From: an uncultured Lachnospiraceae bacterium
GTDB taxonomy: Bacteria > Bacillota > Clostridia > Lachnospirales > Lachnospiraceae
Length of the DNA stretch: 64,000 nucleotides
Assembly: GCA_910585465.1 (NCBI GenBank)
Contig: CAJUEW010000002.1
Coordinates: 62,001 to 126,000 of the forward strand
Reading direction: 5' to 3'
Part shown: piece by piece, positions 1 through 8,314 of the stretch
Position numbering within the stretch: the first letter of the stretch is position 1
How the letters are laid out: each line of letters begins with the position of its first letter
Program-made: the position numbers and the translations under genes
Notes under the pieces: model-generated
Told to the model about the DNA's origin: nothing
Database searches by the model: none
Seen by the model: the letters and a program-made list of their open reading frames with translations, nothing else

Positions 1-1
1 C

Positions 2-640
2 TTCTATATTCAGGCCATTGTCAGGGACATTGATTTTACGGAAAATGATGCAGGTCCGTACCGGAGAGAGCTGGAGAGGCTTGCAGAGGAAAAAGGCTCT
101 GTATATCTATATGAGGAGCTTTGCAGAGTAGATCCGGAATCGGCAGAGAGCATCCATGAGAATAATGTGAAGCGAGTGATCCGGGCTCTGGAATTTTACC
201 GGCTGACCGGAGAAAAAATATCAAAACATAATGAGGAGCAGAGAAAAAAGCAGTCGCCGTATAATTTCGCCTATTTTGTCCTGAATGACGATCGGGCAAG
301 GCTTTATGCCGGGATTGAAAGACGGATTGACGAAATGCTGGAGGAAGGGCTTATAAAAGAAGTTCTTCAGCTGAGAGAGATGGGCTGCCGCCGGGAGATG
401 GTGTCCATGCAGGGACTTGGATACAAGGAAATTCTGGCATATCTGGACGGAGAGTATACGCTGGAGGAGGCAGTAAGGATTCTGAAACAGGATACCCGCC
501 ATTTTGCCAAGCGCCAGATAACCTGGTTTAAGCGGGAACCGGAGGTCATCTGGCTGAATAAGGAAGCTTATGCATATGACGAGGAAAAGCTGTTGTCGTC
601 AATGCTGAAAATATTACGGAAAAAGGAAATTATAAAATGA
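2..640 (+). CDS. miaA: tRNA dimethylallyltransferase MiaA, 3' part
   Basis: The frame is open from the left edge, so about 212 C-terminal residues of a protein usually near 310 are present; the N-terminal P-loop lies outside the window. MiaA transfers a dimethylallyl group to N6 of adenosine 37 in tRNAs that read UNN codons. Family-typical stretches are YIQAIV near the edge, the NNVKRVIRALE segment, QGLGYKE and the tail element TRHFAKRQITWFKR. The stop overlaps the next start in an ATGA, so the two genes are probably translationally coupled. An in-frame ATG at 167 is internal to the family alignment and is not the true start. Confidence 0.95.
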   Translation, partial: FYIQAIVRDIDFTENDAGPYRRELERLAEEKGSVYLYEELCRVDPESAESIHENNVKRVIRALEFYRLTGEKISKHNEEQRKKQSPYNFAYFVLNDDRARLYAGIERRIDEMLEEGLIKEVLQLREMGCRREMVSMQGLGYKEILAYLDGEYTLEEAVRILKQDTRHFAKRQITWFKREPEVIWLNKEAYAYDEEKLLSSMLKILRKKEIIK

Positions 641-1920
641 ATCTGGAAACAATGTATGAAAGTATGGGCATCAGCAGAGAGGTCTATACTTACGGACAGA
701 AGATAGAAAAAGAATTAAAAGAACGTTTTGCCGCTATTGATGAAAATGCGGAGTATAACCAGCTGAAGGTAGTTTATGCAATGCAGAAGCACAGAGTCAG
801 CGATATTCACTTTGCGGGTACCAGCGGCTATGGATATAACGATCTTGGAAGAGACACTCTGGAGGCAGTCTATGCAGAGACGTTCCATGCAGAGGCTGCC
901 CTGGTGCGGCCGCAGATTGCGTGCGGAACCCATGCCCTGTCGGTAGCCCTGGCCGCGAATCTGCGTCCGGGGGATGAGCTTCTGGCTGTTTCCGGAAAGC
1001 CTTATGATACTCTGGAGGAGGTTATTGGCATCCGTCCGTCAGCCGGAAGCCTTGCAGAATATGGAATTACTTACCGTCAGGTGGATCTTTTGGCGGACGA
1101 CAGCTTTGACCTGGAAGGTATCCGGAATGCCATGAACGAACGCACCAAAATGGTGCATATTCAGCGTTCCAAAGGCTATCAGACGAGAAGAACCCTGTCA
1201 GTTGCCGATATAGGGGAAGTGATTACTTATATAAAATCCATCAATCCGGAAGTGATTTGCCTGGTGGACAACTGTTACGGAGAATTTGTGGAGCGGACAG
1301 AGCCTACGGATGTGGGAGCAGATCTGTGTGCCGGTTCTCTGATAAAGAATCCCGGAGGCGGACTGGCACCGGCGGGCGGCTATATTGTCGGCAGGGAAGC
1401 TTATGTGGAAAACTGTGCCTATCGTCTGACCTCTCCGGGACTTGGAAAAGAGGTGGGAGCGACCTTCGGCGTTATGCAGTCCTTTTACCAGGGATTTTTT
1501 CTGGCGCCCACAGTAACAGCAGGAGCGTTAAAGGGGGCTGTTTTTGCCGCCAATATTTATGAGCGGCTTGGATTTGATGTACTTCCCAATGGACAGGAAA
1601 GCCGTCATGATATTATTCAGGCAATTACCTTTGGAACGCCAAAGGGAGTCATTGAGTTTTGCAGAGGGATTCAGGCGGCGGCACCGGTGGACAGCTTTGC
1701 GGAGCCGGAACCATGGGCCATGCCGGGATATGACAGCGATGTCATTATGGCGGCAGGCGCCTTTGTGCAGGGCTCTTCCATTGAGCTGAGTGCGGACGGG
1801 CCCATAAAGCCGCCTTATGCGGTTTACTTTCAGGGAGGACTGACCTGGGAGCATGCAAAATTTGGAATATTGAAGTCTCTGCAAAAGCTGTCAGATGCAG
1901 GAATAGTTAAGATTCCATAA
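637..1920 (+). CDS. Methionine gamma-lyase family / aluminium-resistance-type PLP protein
   Basis: This 427-residue protein belongs to the fold-type I PLP family related to cystathionine beta-lyase and once named aluminium resistance protein (YnbB in Bacillus). The glycine-rich stretch after SLIKNPGGG carries the likely Schiff-base lysine at about residue 237, and VDNCYGEF supplies the conserved aspartate for the PLP ring. Length is normal for the family. It starts inside the miaA stop codon. Substrate is not established for this branch, so a C-S lyase reaction is inference from the family. The pairing with miaA is seen in many Firmicutes. Confidence 0.9.
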   Translation: MNLETMYESMGISREVYTYGQKIEKELKERFAAIDENAEYNQLKVVYAMQKHRVSDIHFAGTSGYGYNDLGRDTLEAVYAETFHAEAALVRPQIACGTHALSVALAANLRPGDELLAVSGKPYDTLEEVIGIRPSAGSLAEYGITYRQVDLLADDSFDLEGIRNAMNERTKMVHIQRSKGYQTRRTLSVADIGEVITYIKSINPEVICLVDNCYGEFVERTEPTDVGADLCAGSLIKNPGGGLAPAGGYIVGREAYVENCAYRLTSPGLGKEVGATFGVMQSFYQGFFLAPTVTAGALKGAVFAANIYERLGFDVLPNGQESRHDIIQAITFGTPKGVIEFCRGIQAAAPVDSFAEPEPWAMPGYDSDVIMAAGAFVQGSSIELSADGPIKPPYAVYFQGGLTWEHAKFGILKSLQKLSDAGIVKIP

Positions 1921-1939
1921 AGAATATGAGGAGATTTTT

Positions 1940-3172
1940 TTGAAAGAAATAGTGGTAATCGGAGGAGGAGCCTCCGGATTGATGGCGTCAATCGCGGCAG
2001 CCCGTCAGGGAGCAAGGGTGACCCTTCTGGAAAAAAATAAACAGATGGGCAGAAAGCTTTTGGTGACCGGAAACGGACGATGTAATTTTACAAACCGGAA
2101 TCAGGAGCTTTCACATTACCGGAGTCAGAACCCGGAGCTGGCAGAGCAGATACTGCAGGCATTTCCTATGGAAGAGACTGTCAGCTTCTTTGAGGAGCTT
2201 GGGATACTGGTGAAGGAGCGATCAGGCTGCCTGTATCCGGGCAGCGGACAGGCGGAATCTATCGCAAAGGCACTTTGTCTGGAGGCGCAGCGCCTCCGGG
2301 TAAAGACAGTATGCCATACGGAGGTTTTATCTGTGGAAAAGAAGAACCGGTTTCTGATCAGAACGCCGGGCTGGGTATATGAGTCTGATGCGGTCATACT
2401 TTCCTGTGGTTCAAAGACTGCTCCAAAAACCGGCTCAACAGGGGACGGCTATCGGTTCGCAGAAGGCTTTGGACATGAAATTATTGCTCCCCTTCCGGCT
2501 CTGACCGGACTGTACGCATTAGAAAAGGATTGTGAAAAGCTGGCAGGAGTCCGCGCGGAAGCAAAGGTAAGTCTGCTTATTGAAGGAAATGTATGTATGG
2601 AGGAAGAGGGAGAAGTGCAGTTTGCTTCTTACGGTCTGTCGGGTATTCCTGTGTTTCAGCTCAGCCGGTATATATCCAGGGCACTGGAGGCCGGAAAAAC
2701 ATGCACGATCTGTCTGGATCTTCTGCCCGCATACACTCAGGAGCAGATTGAAGAAACGCTGCGGAAAAAACAGAGGTATACGGGAAACCGGACGGGGACA
2801 GATATTCTGCTTGGTATGTTTCCGGAAAAATTATCGCGGATTTTTCTGGAGCGTGCGGAAATTTCATTAAAGAAAAAGGGGCAGGACTGGGAGGAAAAGG
2901 ATTATCAGAGACTTTCCGGGCAAATAAAAGGGCTGTGTTTTAGGATTACCCGCTGCCGCGGTTACGATCAGGCTCAGGTCTGTACCGGAGGAGTTCCTCT
3001 GACAGAGCTGAAGGGGATTACAATGGAGTCTGCGCTTGTCATAGGACTTTATTTTGCAGGCGAGCTTTTGGATGTGGACGGAGCGTGTGGAGGATATAAT
3101 CTGCAGTGGGCGTGGACCAGCGGATTTCTGGCGGGAATTCATGCGGCCGGCCGGTCTCTGGCCTGCAGATAA
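1940..3172 (+). CDS. HI0933/YhiN-family FAD-binding protein
   Basis: This 410-residue flavoprotein starts at a TTG with GAGGAG just upstream. The Rossmann motif GGGASGLMAS at residues 8-17 binds FAD, GRKLLVTGNGRCNFTN is the family signature, and the C-terminal GELLDVDGACGGYN closes the FAD fold. Members are annotated as aminoacetone oxidase-like or simply NAD(P)/FAD-dependent oxidoreductase; the physiological substrate is unknown. It is followed after 17 bases by a second, unrelated flavoprotein, so the two may share a transcript. The family assignment is firm and the reaction is not. Confidence 0.9.
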   Translation: MKEIVVIGGGASGLMASIAAARQGARVTLLEKNKQMGRKLLVTGNGRCNFTNRNQELSHYRSQNPELAEQILQAFPMEETVSFFEELGILVKERSGCLYPGSGQAESIAKALCLEAQRLRVKTVCHTEVLSVEKKNRFLIRTPGWVYESDAVILSCGSKTAPKTGSTGDGYRFAEGFGHEIIAPLPALTGLYALEKDCEKLAGVRAEAKVSLLIEGNVCMEEEGEVQFASYGLSGIPVFQLSRYISRALEAGKTCTICLDLLPAYTQEQIEETLRKKQRYTGNRTGTDILLGMFPEKLSRIFLERAEISLKKKGQDWEEKDYQRLSGQIKGLCFRITRCRGYDQAQVCTGGVPLTELKGITMESALVIGLYFAGELLDVDGACGGYNLQWAWTSGFLAGIHAAGRSLACR

Positions 3173-3189
3173 CAGCAGAGGGGAAAGTT

Positions 3190-4794
3190 ATGTTAAGAAT
3201 TCAACAGCTGAAGCTGCCTGTACAGCACACGGAATCCGAGCTGTACAATAAAATTATAAAAGCATTAAAAATTCGTTCCGGTGATTTGATCCGTTATGAG
3301 ATTGTAAGACAATCTCTGGACGCACGGGGCGGGGAACTGAAATATGTCTACATGATTGACGCGGAGGTAAAAAAGGAATCCGCGGTTTTAAAAAAATGTC
3401 CGGGGCAAATAAGCAGAGCCGACAGAATCAGGTATCACTTTCCGAAGTCCGGGACAGAGAAAATGCCGTATCGTCCGGTGATTGTCGGCACAGGTCCGGC
3501 GGGCCTGTTCTGCGGTCTTATGCTGGCACGGGCAGGATATGCCCCAATCCTTCTGGAGAGGGGACAATGTGCCCGGGAGAGGGTAAAGACGGTGGAAGCC
3601 TTCTGGAAGCTGGGGCTTTTGAATACACAGTCCAATGTGCAGTTCGGGGAAGGGGGAGCCGGAACCTTTTCCGACGGAAAGCTGAACACTTTGGTGAAGG
3701 ACGCGGCAGGAAGGAACCGGAAGGTGCTGGAGCTGTTTGTGGAAGCGGGAGCGCCTGAGGAGATTCTGTATCAGAACAAGCCTCATCTGGGAACCGATCT
3801 GCTGATCGGAATTGTGACCCATATAAGAGAGGAGATCGAAAGGTGCGGCGGGAAAGTCCGGTTTGGCTGTCAGGTGACAGATATCCGGATAGAAAAGGGA
3901 GCTGTCAGGGGGCTTACGGTCCGGCATTCCGAAGGACGGATAAAAGAAGAGCTGGAGGCAGAACAGGTGGTTTTTGCCATTGGCCACAGCGCCCGGGATA
4001 CCTTTGAGATGCTGAAGGAGCATTCCGTTCCCATACAGTCAAAATCCTTTGCGGTCGGGGTGCGTATGGAGCATCCGCAGGAGATGATTAATCTGAGTCA
4101 GTACGGGAAGCATTACCCGTCATGGCTTCCTGCTGCTGCCTATAAGGTAACGCGCCGGACCGGATATGGAAGGGGAGTGTATTCCTTCTGTATGTGTCCG
4201 GGCGGATATGTGGTGAACGCCTCCTCAGAGCCCGGAGGGCTGGCAGTTAACGGTATGAGCTATCAGGCAAGAGACGGCCGCAATGCGAACAGTGCTATGA
4301 TTGTAACCGTGACCCCGGAGGATTTTGGCGGAAAGGATGTGCTGGCAGGCATGGAATTTCAGAGACGGCTGGAGACAGCTGCCTACAGGCTTGGAAGGGG
4401 AAAGGTTCCGGTACAGCTGTTTGGAGATTTCTGTCAGAATACGGCAACGGCTGCGCTTGGGGAGGTGGAGCCGTGCATTAAGGGCGGATATGAGCTTTCC
4501 AATGTGCGGGAAATTTTTCCGGAGGAGCTTTCCGCGGCGCTGGAGGAGGGCATTAAGGGCTGCGACTCGCTGATTCATGGCTTTGCCAGAAGGGATGCGG
4601 TTTTATCGGGCGTGGAGAGCCGGACGTCCTCTCCGGTTAGAATTATCAGAAATGAAGCCTTTGAAAGCGGAGTCAGAGGACTGTATCCGTGCGGAGAAGG
4701 GGCAGGGTACGCAGGAGGCATCACCTCTGCCGCCATGGACGGATTAAAGATTGCAGAAGCAATTGCAAAAAAATATGCACCATGTTATGATTAA
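3190..4794 (+). CDS. FAD-dependent dehydrogenase (COG2509 type)
   Basis: This 534-residue protein is placed at the ATG at 3190, behind GAGGGGAAAG; an upstream in-frame extension to 3106 overlaps the previous gene and has no ribosome site. An N-terminal basic domain of about 90 residues precedes a Rossmann motif, IVGTGPAGLFCGLMLA, near residue 98. NVQFGEGGAGTFSDGKLN is the family hallmark, and PCGEGAGYAGGITSAAMDG near the C-terminus closes the FAD site. The family is widespread in Clostridia as an uncharacterised NAD(P)/FAD oxidoreductase. No partner that would reveal the substrate lies nearby. Confidence 0.9.
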   Translation: MLRIQQLKLPVQHTESELYNKIIKALKIRSGDLIRYEIVRQSLDARGGELKYVYMIDAEVKKESAVLKKCPGQISRADRIRYHFPKSGTEKMPYRPVIVGTGPAGLFCGLMLARAGYAPILLERGQCARERVKTVEAFWKLGLLNTQSNVQFGEGGAGTFSDGKLNTLVKDAAGRNRKVLELFVEAGAPEEILYQNKPHLGTDLLIGIVTHIREEIERCGGKVRFGCQVTDIRIEKGAVRGLTVRHSEGRIKEELEAEQVVFAIGHSARDTFEMLKEHSVPIQSKSFAVGVRMEHPQEMINLSQYGKHYPSWLPAAAYKVTRRTGYGRGVYSFCMCPGGYVVNASSEPGGLAVNGMSYQARDGRNANSAMIVTVTPEDFGGKDVLAGMEFQRRLETAAYRLGRGKVPVQLFGDFCQNTATAALGEVEPCIKGGYELSNVREIFPEELSAALEEGIKGCDSLIHGFARRDAVLSGVESRTSSPVRIIRNEAFESGVRGLYPCGEGAGYAGGITSAAMDGLKIAEAIAKKYAPCYD

Positions 4795-4830
4795 ACGAAT
4801 AACTTTTTTAAGTTTGGAGGTAACATACAT

Positions 4831-5085
4831 ATGAAGGGTGCAAAAAATGGCTGGACATTGCTTTTGCTTATTCTGGCCGGCATTGTACTTGGCGGATTTA
4901 CCGGAAGCCTCGCCGCAAACATCTCAGGGCTGGACTGGCTGAACTATGGACAGGTATTCGGGCTGGAAAATCCGATTGTTCTGTCGCTGGGGCTTTTGGT
5001 TCTGACATTCGGGCTGACGATTAAGATTACAATCGCCGGTATTCTGGGGATCATTCTGGCGATTCTGGTTTACCGCTGGATATAG
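4831..5085 (+). CDS. DUF4321 small membrane protein
   Basis: An 84-residue hydrophobic protein sits behind TTGGAGGTAAC. It has one membrane segment at about residues 8-29 and a second hydrophobic block from about 48 to the end, with a glycine-rich turn between. Length, composition and position directly ahead of radC and the mre genes match the DUF4321 family of Clostridia. Function is unknown. The linkage to cell-shape genes suggests an envelope role, but that is inference from position only. Confidence 0.8.
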   Translation: MKGAKNGWTLLLLILAGIVLGGFTGSLAANISGLDWLNYGQVFGLENPIVLSLGLLVLTFGLTIKITIAGILGIILAILVYRWI

Positions 5086-5158
5086 AAAGAAAAAAAGAAG
5101 ATACTAAGATGGTGACTGACGGGTGTCTGGAGAGAGACATAAACGGAGGTTATCATAT

Positions 5159-5848
5159 ATGAATGAGAATTTTAGCAGTCTGCCCAAGGAAGACAGGCCA
5201 TATGAAAAATGTATTCGCTATGGAGTAAAAGCACTGACAAACCGGGAGCTTCTGGCAGTAGTTCTGCGGACAGGCTCCAGAGGATGCTCGGTACTGGAGC
5301 TGTCAGGAGAACTACTGAAGCTGGTGCCGGAGAGAGAAGGATTTACAGGGATCCGAAGACTGGGAATCGATGAACTGTCTGCTCTCAAAGGAATCGGAAA
5401 GGTGAAGGCGGTACAGCTGAAATGCATGCTTGAGATTGCAAGACGTATGTCCCGGGAGGAGGCCGGAAAAGGAATTTGCTTCCGGAATCCGGCTGCGGTG
5501 GCGGAATTTTATATGGAAGATTTAAGGCATGAGGAGCAGGAGGTGCTTTTGCTGCTGATGCTGAATCAAAAGGGCAGACTCTTAAAAGAAAAATATATGT
5601 TCAAAGGAACAGTCAACGCATCTGTGGTCTCGCCTAGGGAGATCTTTCTGGAAGCTTTGTCTGCCAGGGCGGTACAGATTATTTTGCTGCACAATCACCC
5701 AAGCGGAGATGCGAGACCAAGCAAAGAAGATCTGAATGTGACAAGGCGGATTGAAAAGGCGGGAAGCCTTCTCGGTATCAGCCTGACAGACCATATTATC
5801 ATCGGAGAGCACACCTATGTGAGCTTCCGGGAGAAAAATTACTTATAA
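5159..5848 (+). CDS. radC: RadC-family JAB-domain protein
   Basis: This 229-residue protein starts at the ATG at 5159, which has CGGAGG seven bases upstream; a GTG extension to 5123 has no good site. The N-terminal helix-hairpin-helix region (LKGIGKVKA, about residues 75-83) is followed by a JAB/MPN+ domain. The metal-ligand pattern is complete: H178, H180 and D191 within HNHPSGDARPSKED. The old link to DNA repair is not supported for this family, and the molecular role is unsettled. It is encoded directly before the mre genes, an arrangement conserved in Firmicutes. Confidence 0.93.
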   Translation: MNENFSSLPKEDRPYEKCIRYGVKALTNRELLAVVLRTGSRGCSVLELSGELLKLVPEREGFTGIRRLGIDELSALKGIGKVKAVQLKCMLEIARRMSREEAGKGICFRNPAAVAEFYMEDLRHEEQEVLLLLMLNQKGRLLKEKYMFKGTVNASVVSPREIFLEALSARAVQIILLHNHPSGDARPSKEDLNVTRRIEKAGSLLGISLTDHIIIGEHTYVSFREKNYL

Positions 5849-5870
5849 GTGGAGAAAGAGGGAATGTACC

Positions 5871-6878
5871 ATGAATAATCATAGTTTTGGTTGCGATTTC
5901 GGTTCGTATCATCTGAAAGTTTATCATAGGGATGCAGATGGATTCCTGATGCAGCACAATATGGTGGCTGTTCAGGACAGAAAAGGAGTTCTTGCTTTTG
6001 GAGATGAAGCATATGCAATGTATGAGAAGGCTCCGTCAAATATTCAGGTATCCAGTCCCATGTCCTATGGAAATCTGGCAAGTATCAGCAATATGCAGGC
6101 GTTTCTGAAAAGTCTGCTGGAGCAGAATATTAAGGGCCAGCTAAAAGGAGCGGAATATTTTGTGGCACTTCCGACGGAAATGCAGGAGCGAATTTTTACA
6201 ACTTTGATTCAGGATTCGACCATGAAGCCGAAGAATGTTTTTCTGGTAGATAAGCCTGTGGCAGCCGGACTTGGGCTGGGAATTAATGTGAAAGAGGCCC
6301 AGGGTGTTATGATTGTGGATGTGGGAGCGGAGACAACGGAGATATCGGTTCTTTCTCTCGGGGGTATTGTTATCAGCCGTCTGATCCAGACAGGAGGACG
6401 TTCCATTGACGACGCGCTTCAGAGCGCAATCCGTAAAGAATTTAATTTCTTTATAGGAAGTAAAACTGCGGAAGCTATCAAAAAGGAACTGGCCTATGCC
6501 ACAGAGCCCGAGGAGGCTTCCATGCAGATTTGCGGCCGGAATATGGTGATCGGACTGCCGCAGATGCTGGAGATTACTTCTGTTTTCGTATATGAGGCGA
6601 TCAAAGAGCAGCTTGACATTATTATGGATGCCATCAAGACAATTCTGGAGAGAACTCCTCCGGAGCTTGGGGTGGATATTATTCAGAATGGAATTTATCT
6701 GACAGGAGGCTCTGCAAAGATCAGAAAGTTTGATCAGCTTCTTCAGGAGAGATCCGGTATCCGCGTAGTGGTTGACGGGGAGCCGGAGCTGAGCGTTGCA
6801 AGGGGGCTGGCAAGGGTGATGAATGAAAAAGAGTTCCGTCCACTGGCATTTGTTACAAAAGAGCAGAAATATGAATAG
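5871..6878 (+). CDS. mreB: MreB-like actin homologue, divergent
   Basis: This 335-residue actin-fold protein precedes mreC and mreD, the usual place of MreB, which forms membrane filaments that steer cylindrical wall synthesis. The phosphate-1 loop reads DFGSYHLKVY instead of the usual DLGTANTLVY. Phosphate-2 is recognisable in VDVGAETTEISVL, and the adenosine motif in YLTGGSAKI. Length is normal for MreB. Identification rests on fold motifs and context. The altered first nucleotide loop makes it a divergent member, and whether it hydrolyses ATP normally cannot be judged here. Confidence 0.82.
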   Translation: MNNHSFGCDFGSYHLKVYHRDADGFLMQHNMVAVQDRKGVLAFGDEAYAMYEKAPSNIQVSSPMSYGNLASISNMQAFLKSLLEQNIKGQLKGAEYFVALPTEMQERIFTTLIQDSTMKPKNVFLVDKPVAAGLGLGINVKEAQGVMIVDVGAETTEISVLSLGGIVISRLIQTGGRSIDDALQSAIRKEFNFFIGSKTAEAIKKELAYATEPEEASMQICGRNMVIGLPQMLEITSVFVYEAIKEQLDIIMDAIKTILERTPPELGVDIIQNGIYLTGGSAKIRKFDQLLQERSGIRVVVDGEPELSVARGLARVMNEKEFRPLAFVTKEQKYE

Positions 6879-6896
6879 CGGCGGGAGCTGTAGAAA

Positions 6897-7811
6897 ATGA
6901 AGCGAAGAGATCGATTTACAATTCCTGGTAAGTATATACTGCTTGCTTTGACCATTCTGTGCGTTATTACAATGTCTTTGTCCTTTCTGACCAATTTTGA
7001 CGGCGGATTTCTGAATATGGCAACCGGGTATGTTCTGATTCCGGTTCATAAGGGAATCAACCGGGCCGGGGGCTGGCTGCGGGAGAAAGTGGAGAATCTG
7101 GAGGATCTAAAGGAAGTTAAGGGCGAGAATGAACGGCTTCGGGAGCAGGTAGCGGATCTGACTCTGGAAAACAGCACACTGCTTCAGGAACGCTATGAAC
7201 TGGAGGAGCTCCGGAAATTGTATGAGCTGGATAATGACTATTCCAGCCTGAATAAGATCGCAGCAAATGTCATCGGCAAGGATACCGGAAACTGGTTTAA
7301 TATGTTTATTATTGATAAAGGCTCAGAGGACGGAATTCATGTAGATATGAATGTGATTGCGGGTGGGGGCCTGGTCGGTATTGTTACAAAAACCGGGCCG
7401 GACTGGGCTCAGGTGCGTTCTATTATAGATGATATGAGCAATGTAAGCGCCATGATTCTGAAAAATTCCGATTTGTGCTATGTACGCGGAGATTTACAGA
7501 TGATGACAGAGGGCACGATGCACTTAAATGAGCTCAGAGATCTGGACGATGAGGTCGAGCAGGGGGATAAGGTAGTAACCTCCTATGCCAGCGCCAAATA
7601 TCATAAAGGGATATTGATTGGATATGTGAATGAAATTAAGACAGATGCCAATAATCTGACCAAGTCCGGAAGTCTTACTCCTGCGGTAGATTTTGAACAT
7701 CTGAGTACAGTCCTGGTAATTACGGACCTGAAGCAGCAGGTGGACACTGAAAAAGCTGATCCTGAGGAAACTGCAGCGGAAGAGGAAGAGGAAGGGGCAG
7801 AGTCAGAATGA
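6897..7811 (+). CDS. mreC: Rod shape-determining protein MreC
   Basis: This 304-residue bitopic protein has one membrane helix at about residues 12-33. A coiled coil follows at about 60-110 (repeated E-N-L-R/K heptads), and then the beta-rich MreC core, with a typical stretch VIGKDTGNWFNMFIIDKG. The acidic tail after residue 285 (run of E and D) is low complexity. MreC links cytoplasmic MreB to the RodA-PBP2 synthase outside the membrane. It lies 18 bases after mreB, and its last codons overlap mreD by four bases in ATGA. Confidence 0.95.
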   Translation: MKRRDRFTIPGKYILLALTILCVITMSLSFLTNFDGGFLNMATGYVLIPVHKGINRAGGWLREKVENLEDLKEVKGENERLREQVADLTLENSTLLQERYELEELRKLYELDNDYSSLNKIAANVIGKDTGNWFNMFIIDKGSEDGIHVDMNVIAGGGLVGIVTKTGPDWAQVRSIIDDMSNVSAMILKNSDLCYVRGDLQMMTEGTMHLNELRDLDDEVEQGDKVVTSYASAKYHKGILIGYVNEIKTDANNLTKSGSLTPAVDFEHLSTVLVITDLKQQVDTEKADPEETAAEEEEEGAESE

Positions 7812-8302
7812 AGCGTAAAATAGTTGTTCTATTAATTATTATAGTTGGCTTTTTGCTTCAGAGCACAGTGTTTCAGACACTATCTATCGGCAGCATCACT
7901 CCTAATCTTATGGTGATTATTGTTTCGTCCTTTGGCTTTATGAGAGGAAAAAAGGAAGGACTGGCGGTAGGATTTTTCTGCGGCCTTTTAGAAGACATTT
8001 TTTATGGAAGGCTTCTGGGAATGCATGCTATGATCTATATGTACATAGGTTATGTAAACGGATATTTCAACCATATTTTTTACGGAGATGATATTAAGCT
8101 TCCTATTTCCCTTATTTCAGTCAGTGAGCTGGTATATGGGCTGGGGACCTATTTGATTATGTTTTTGATGAGAAGCCGTTTTGCGTTTTCTTACTATATG
8201 GTCAGAATTATTCTGCCGGAGCTGGTCTACACCATTGTAATGACGCTGGTGTTCTATCGTCTGATTTTTTCGATTAATTGTAAGCTGGAAATTAAATCCT
8301 AA
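7808..8302 (+). CDS. mreD: Rod shape-determining protein MreD
   Basis: A 164-residue polytopic membrane protein with about five predicted hydrophobic helices overlaps mreC by four bases. The motif SIGSITPNLMVIIVSSFGFMRG near the N-terminus and GLLEDIFYGRLLG in the middle are typical for MreD of Firmicutes. It acts with MreC in the elongasome. A Shine-Dalgarno-like AAGGAGA for the following PBP2 gene lies right after its stop, so mreB through the PBP gene is one expression unit. Confidence 0.92.
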   Translation: MKRKIVVLLIIIVGFLLQSTVFQTLSIGSITPNLMVIIVSSFGFMRGKKEGLAVGFFCGLLEDIFYGRLLGMHAMIYMYIGYVNGYFNHIFYGDDIKLPISLISVSELVYGLGTYLIMFLMRSRFAFSYYMVRIILPELVYTIVMTLVFYRLIFSINCKLEIKS

Positions 8303-8314
8303 GGAGAAGATATA

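Noticed and set aside
3106..3189. Upstream extension of the COG2509-type flavoprotein
   Set aside because: It overlaps the preceding gene in another frame, and a good ribosome site supports the ATG at 3190.
6141..7049. Minus-strand open frame of about 300 codons
   Set aside because: It crosses the mreB-mreC junction antisense and has no family features; the plus-strand genes explain the sequence.
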